Shown: one piece after another, positions 63,044 through 64,000 of the stretch
Position numbering within the stretch: the stretch's first letter is position 1
Layout of the letters: each line of letters opens with the position of its first letter
DNA from: Streptomyces sindenensis
Lineage (GTDB): Bacteria; Actinomycetota; Actinomycetes; Streptomycetales; Streptomycetaceae
DNA: 64,000 nt
Assembly: GCF_014649035.1 (NCBI RefSeq)
Contig: NZ_BMSG01000003.1
Coordinates: forward strand, 124,001 to 188,000
Direction of reading: 5' to 3'
The notes under the pieces: model-generated
What the model was told of the DNA's origin: nothing
The model's database searches: none
The model's input: the letters and a program-made list of their open reading frames with translations, nothing else
Program-made: the position numbers and the translations under genes

Positions 63044-64000
63044 TCAGCCCCGGCCCGTGCGCGGGGCCCTGGAGTCGTCCCGGTCCGCGGGCGGGGCGGA
63101 GCCGTTGCTGCCCGCCCGGCCCGCCTTCGCTCCCGTCAGCTCCGCCCACTGCTCGCCCGGAGGCAGTACGGCGGGGGAGGTGGCGATCCGCGGGAGTGCG
63201 TACGGATGGTGGTCGCGCAGCCAGCCGATCAGCTGCTCGCGCACCGCGCAGCGCGCCGTCCAGATGTCGTCCGCGTCCTTCGCCGTCATCACCGCCCGCA
63301 CCTGGATCGTGGACGGCGTCGTGTCCGTGACCGCCAGCGACCAGTCCCGGCCGTCCCAGGCGGCGATGTCGCCGAGGATCTCCCGCAGCTTCTCGCGCAT
63401 CGCGGCGACCGGGGCGGAGTGGTCGAGGTGGAAGAAGACGGTGCCGGTCATCTGGGCCCCACCGCGCGACCAGTTCTCGAACGGCTGGCTGGTGAAGTAC
63501 GAGACCGGCATCGTGATCCGGCGCTCGTCCCAGGTCCGTACCGCCAGGAACGTCAGGGTGATCTCGTCGATCGTGCCCCACTCGCCGTCCACCACGACGG
63601 TGTCGCCGATCCGCACCATGTCGCCGAACGCGATCTGGAGCCCGGCGAAGAGATTGCCCAGCGTCGACTGGGCGGCGACGCCCGCGACGATGCCGAGGAG
63701 ACCGGCCGAGGCCAGCATCGAGGTGCCGACCGCCCGCATCGGGGGGAACGTCAGCAGCATCGCGGCGATCGCGACGACCGTCACGACGGCTATGACGACC
63801 CGCTGGATCAGCGTCACCTGGGTCCGGACCCGGCGGACCCGGGCGGGGTCGCGGGTGCCCATGGCGTACCGGGCGTAACTGGCCTCCACGACCGTCGCCG
63901 CGATCCGCACCACCAGCCAGGCCGACGCGCCGATCAGCACCAGGGTCAGGATCTGGCCGATGCCGGCCCGGTGCTCCCACACCCAGGCGATCTCCGTCTG
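63044..64000 (-). CDS. Mechanosensitive channel of the MscS family (5' end beyond window)
   Basis: This is the C-terminal 318 residues of a small-conductance mechanosensitive channel-like protein. Visible are two or three TM helices (ILTLVLIGASAWLVVRIAATVV; VVIAVVTVVAIAAMLLTFPP), the pore-helix region ASAGLLGIVAGVAAQSTLGNLFAGLQIAFGDMVRIGDTVVVDGEWGTIDEI, the MscS beta domain and a Ser/Gly/Arg-rich disordered tail. The frame remains open to the last base (upstream codons ...TEIAW), so the start lies outside the window. Confidence 0.88.
   Translation of the reverse strand, partial: QTEIAWVWEHRAGIGQILTLVLIGASAWLVVRIAATVVEASYARYAMGTRDPARVRRVRTQVTLIQRVVIAVVTVVAIAAMLLTFPPMRAVGTSMLASAGLLGIVAGVAAQSTLGNLFAGLQIAFGDMVRIGDTVVVDGEWGTIDEITLTFLAVRTWDERRITMPVSYFTSQPFENWSRGGAQMTGTVFFHLDHSAPVAAMREKLREILGDIAAWDGRDWSLAVTDTTPSTIQVRAVMTAKDADDIWTARCAVREQLIGWLRDHHPYALPRIATSPAVLPPGEQWAELTGAKAGRAGSNGSAPPADRDDSRAPRTGRG

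Overview
The window is chromosomal DNA from a high-GC actinobacterium, almost certainly a Streptomyces. The evidence is very GC-rich codon third positions, many GTG (and two TTG) starts, a divIVA-sepF-ylmG-linked dcw cluster, a SAV_6107-type HEPN gene, an Rv2175c-type regulator and a MacRS-type two-component system. From memory the gene order matches the part of the S. coelicolor chromosome around SCO2126 to SCO2070; no database search was possible.

Bases 1-8.3 kb hold the end of an endonuclease/exonuclease/phosphatase protein, a two-TM protein, an alpha/beta hydrolase, a PlsC-like acyltransferase, the MacS/MacR-like two-component pair and a D-lactate-type dehydrogenase. A long MITE-like inverted repeat follows, then a fused anthranilate synthase preceded by a Trp-Trp-Trp leader peptide and attenuator. 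Bases 8.3-12.3 kb carry class II DAHP synthase, an iron-box-controlled bacterioferritin-associated ferredoxin, convergent bacterioferritin, a SUOX-fold protein and endonuclease IV.

Bases 12.3-20.8 kb hold a PASTA Ser/Thr kinase, a TPP-riboswitch-controlled thiO-thiS-thiG operon, a small unknown gene, a ferredoxin-reductase-like flavoprotein, an Rv2175c-family regulator, thiE and metF. Bases 20.8-30.2 kb hold a Tyr/Gln-rich-tailed membrane protein, a CrtI-like oxidoreductase, a DUF4126 protein, a TetR/YhgE-Pip/degenerate-ATPase operon with a perfect 15-bp-arm operator, a HEPN protein, a methyltransferase and a DUF3040 protein. Bases 30.5-36.1 kb carry a MoxR-DUF58-transglutaminase operon and a beta-carbonic anhydrase.

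Bases 36.5-54.6 kb are the division and cell-wall (dcw) cluster: rsmH-ftsL-ftsI-murE-murF-mraY-murD-ftsW-murG-ftsQ-ftsZ-pgeF-yggS-sepF-ylmG-divIVA. Most junctions are 4-nt ATGA/GTGA overlaps. The enzymes build lipid II (MurE/F/D, MraY, MurG), polymerise and crosslink it at septa (FtsW, FtsI), assemble the Z ring (FtsZ, SepF, FtsQ, FtsL) and place polar growth (DivIVA). Bases 54.6-64 kb hold ileS behind a T-box leader, a histone-tail/DksA fusion, lspA, rluD, a GNAT enzyme, a CPA1 antiporter and the start-truncated end of an MscS-like channel.

The most interesting signals are: a 14-codon mini-ORF that exactly bridges rsmH and ftsL by two 4-nt overlaps; a ribosome-site-equipped small ORF with a TTA codon in the ftsZ leader; the swapped GxHH signature in IleRS; the TetR/ATPase/YhgE module; recurrent TANNNT boxes 6-7 nt before start codons (leaderless mRNAs); and several long perfect hairpins and operators.
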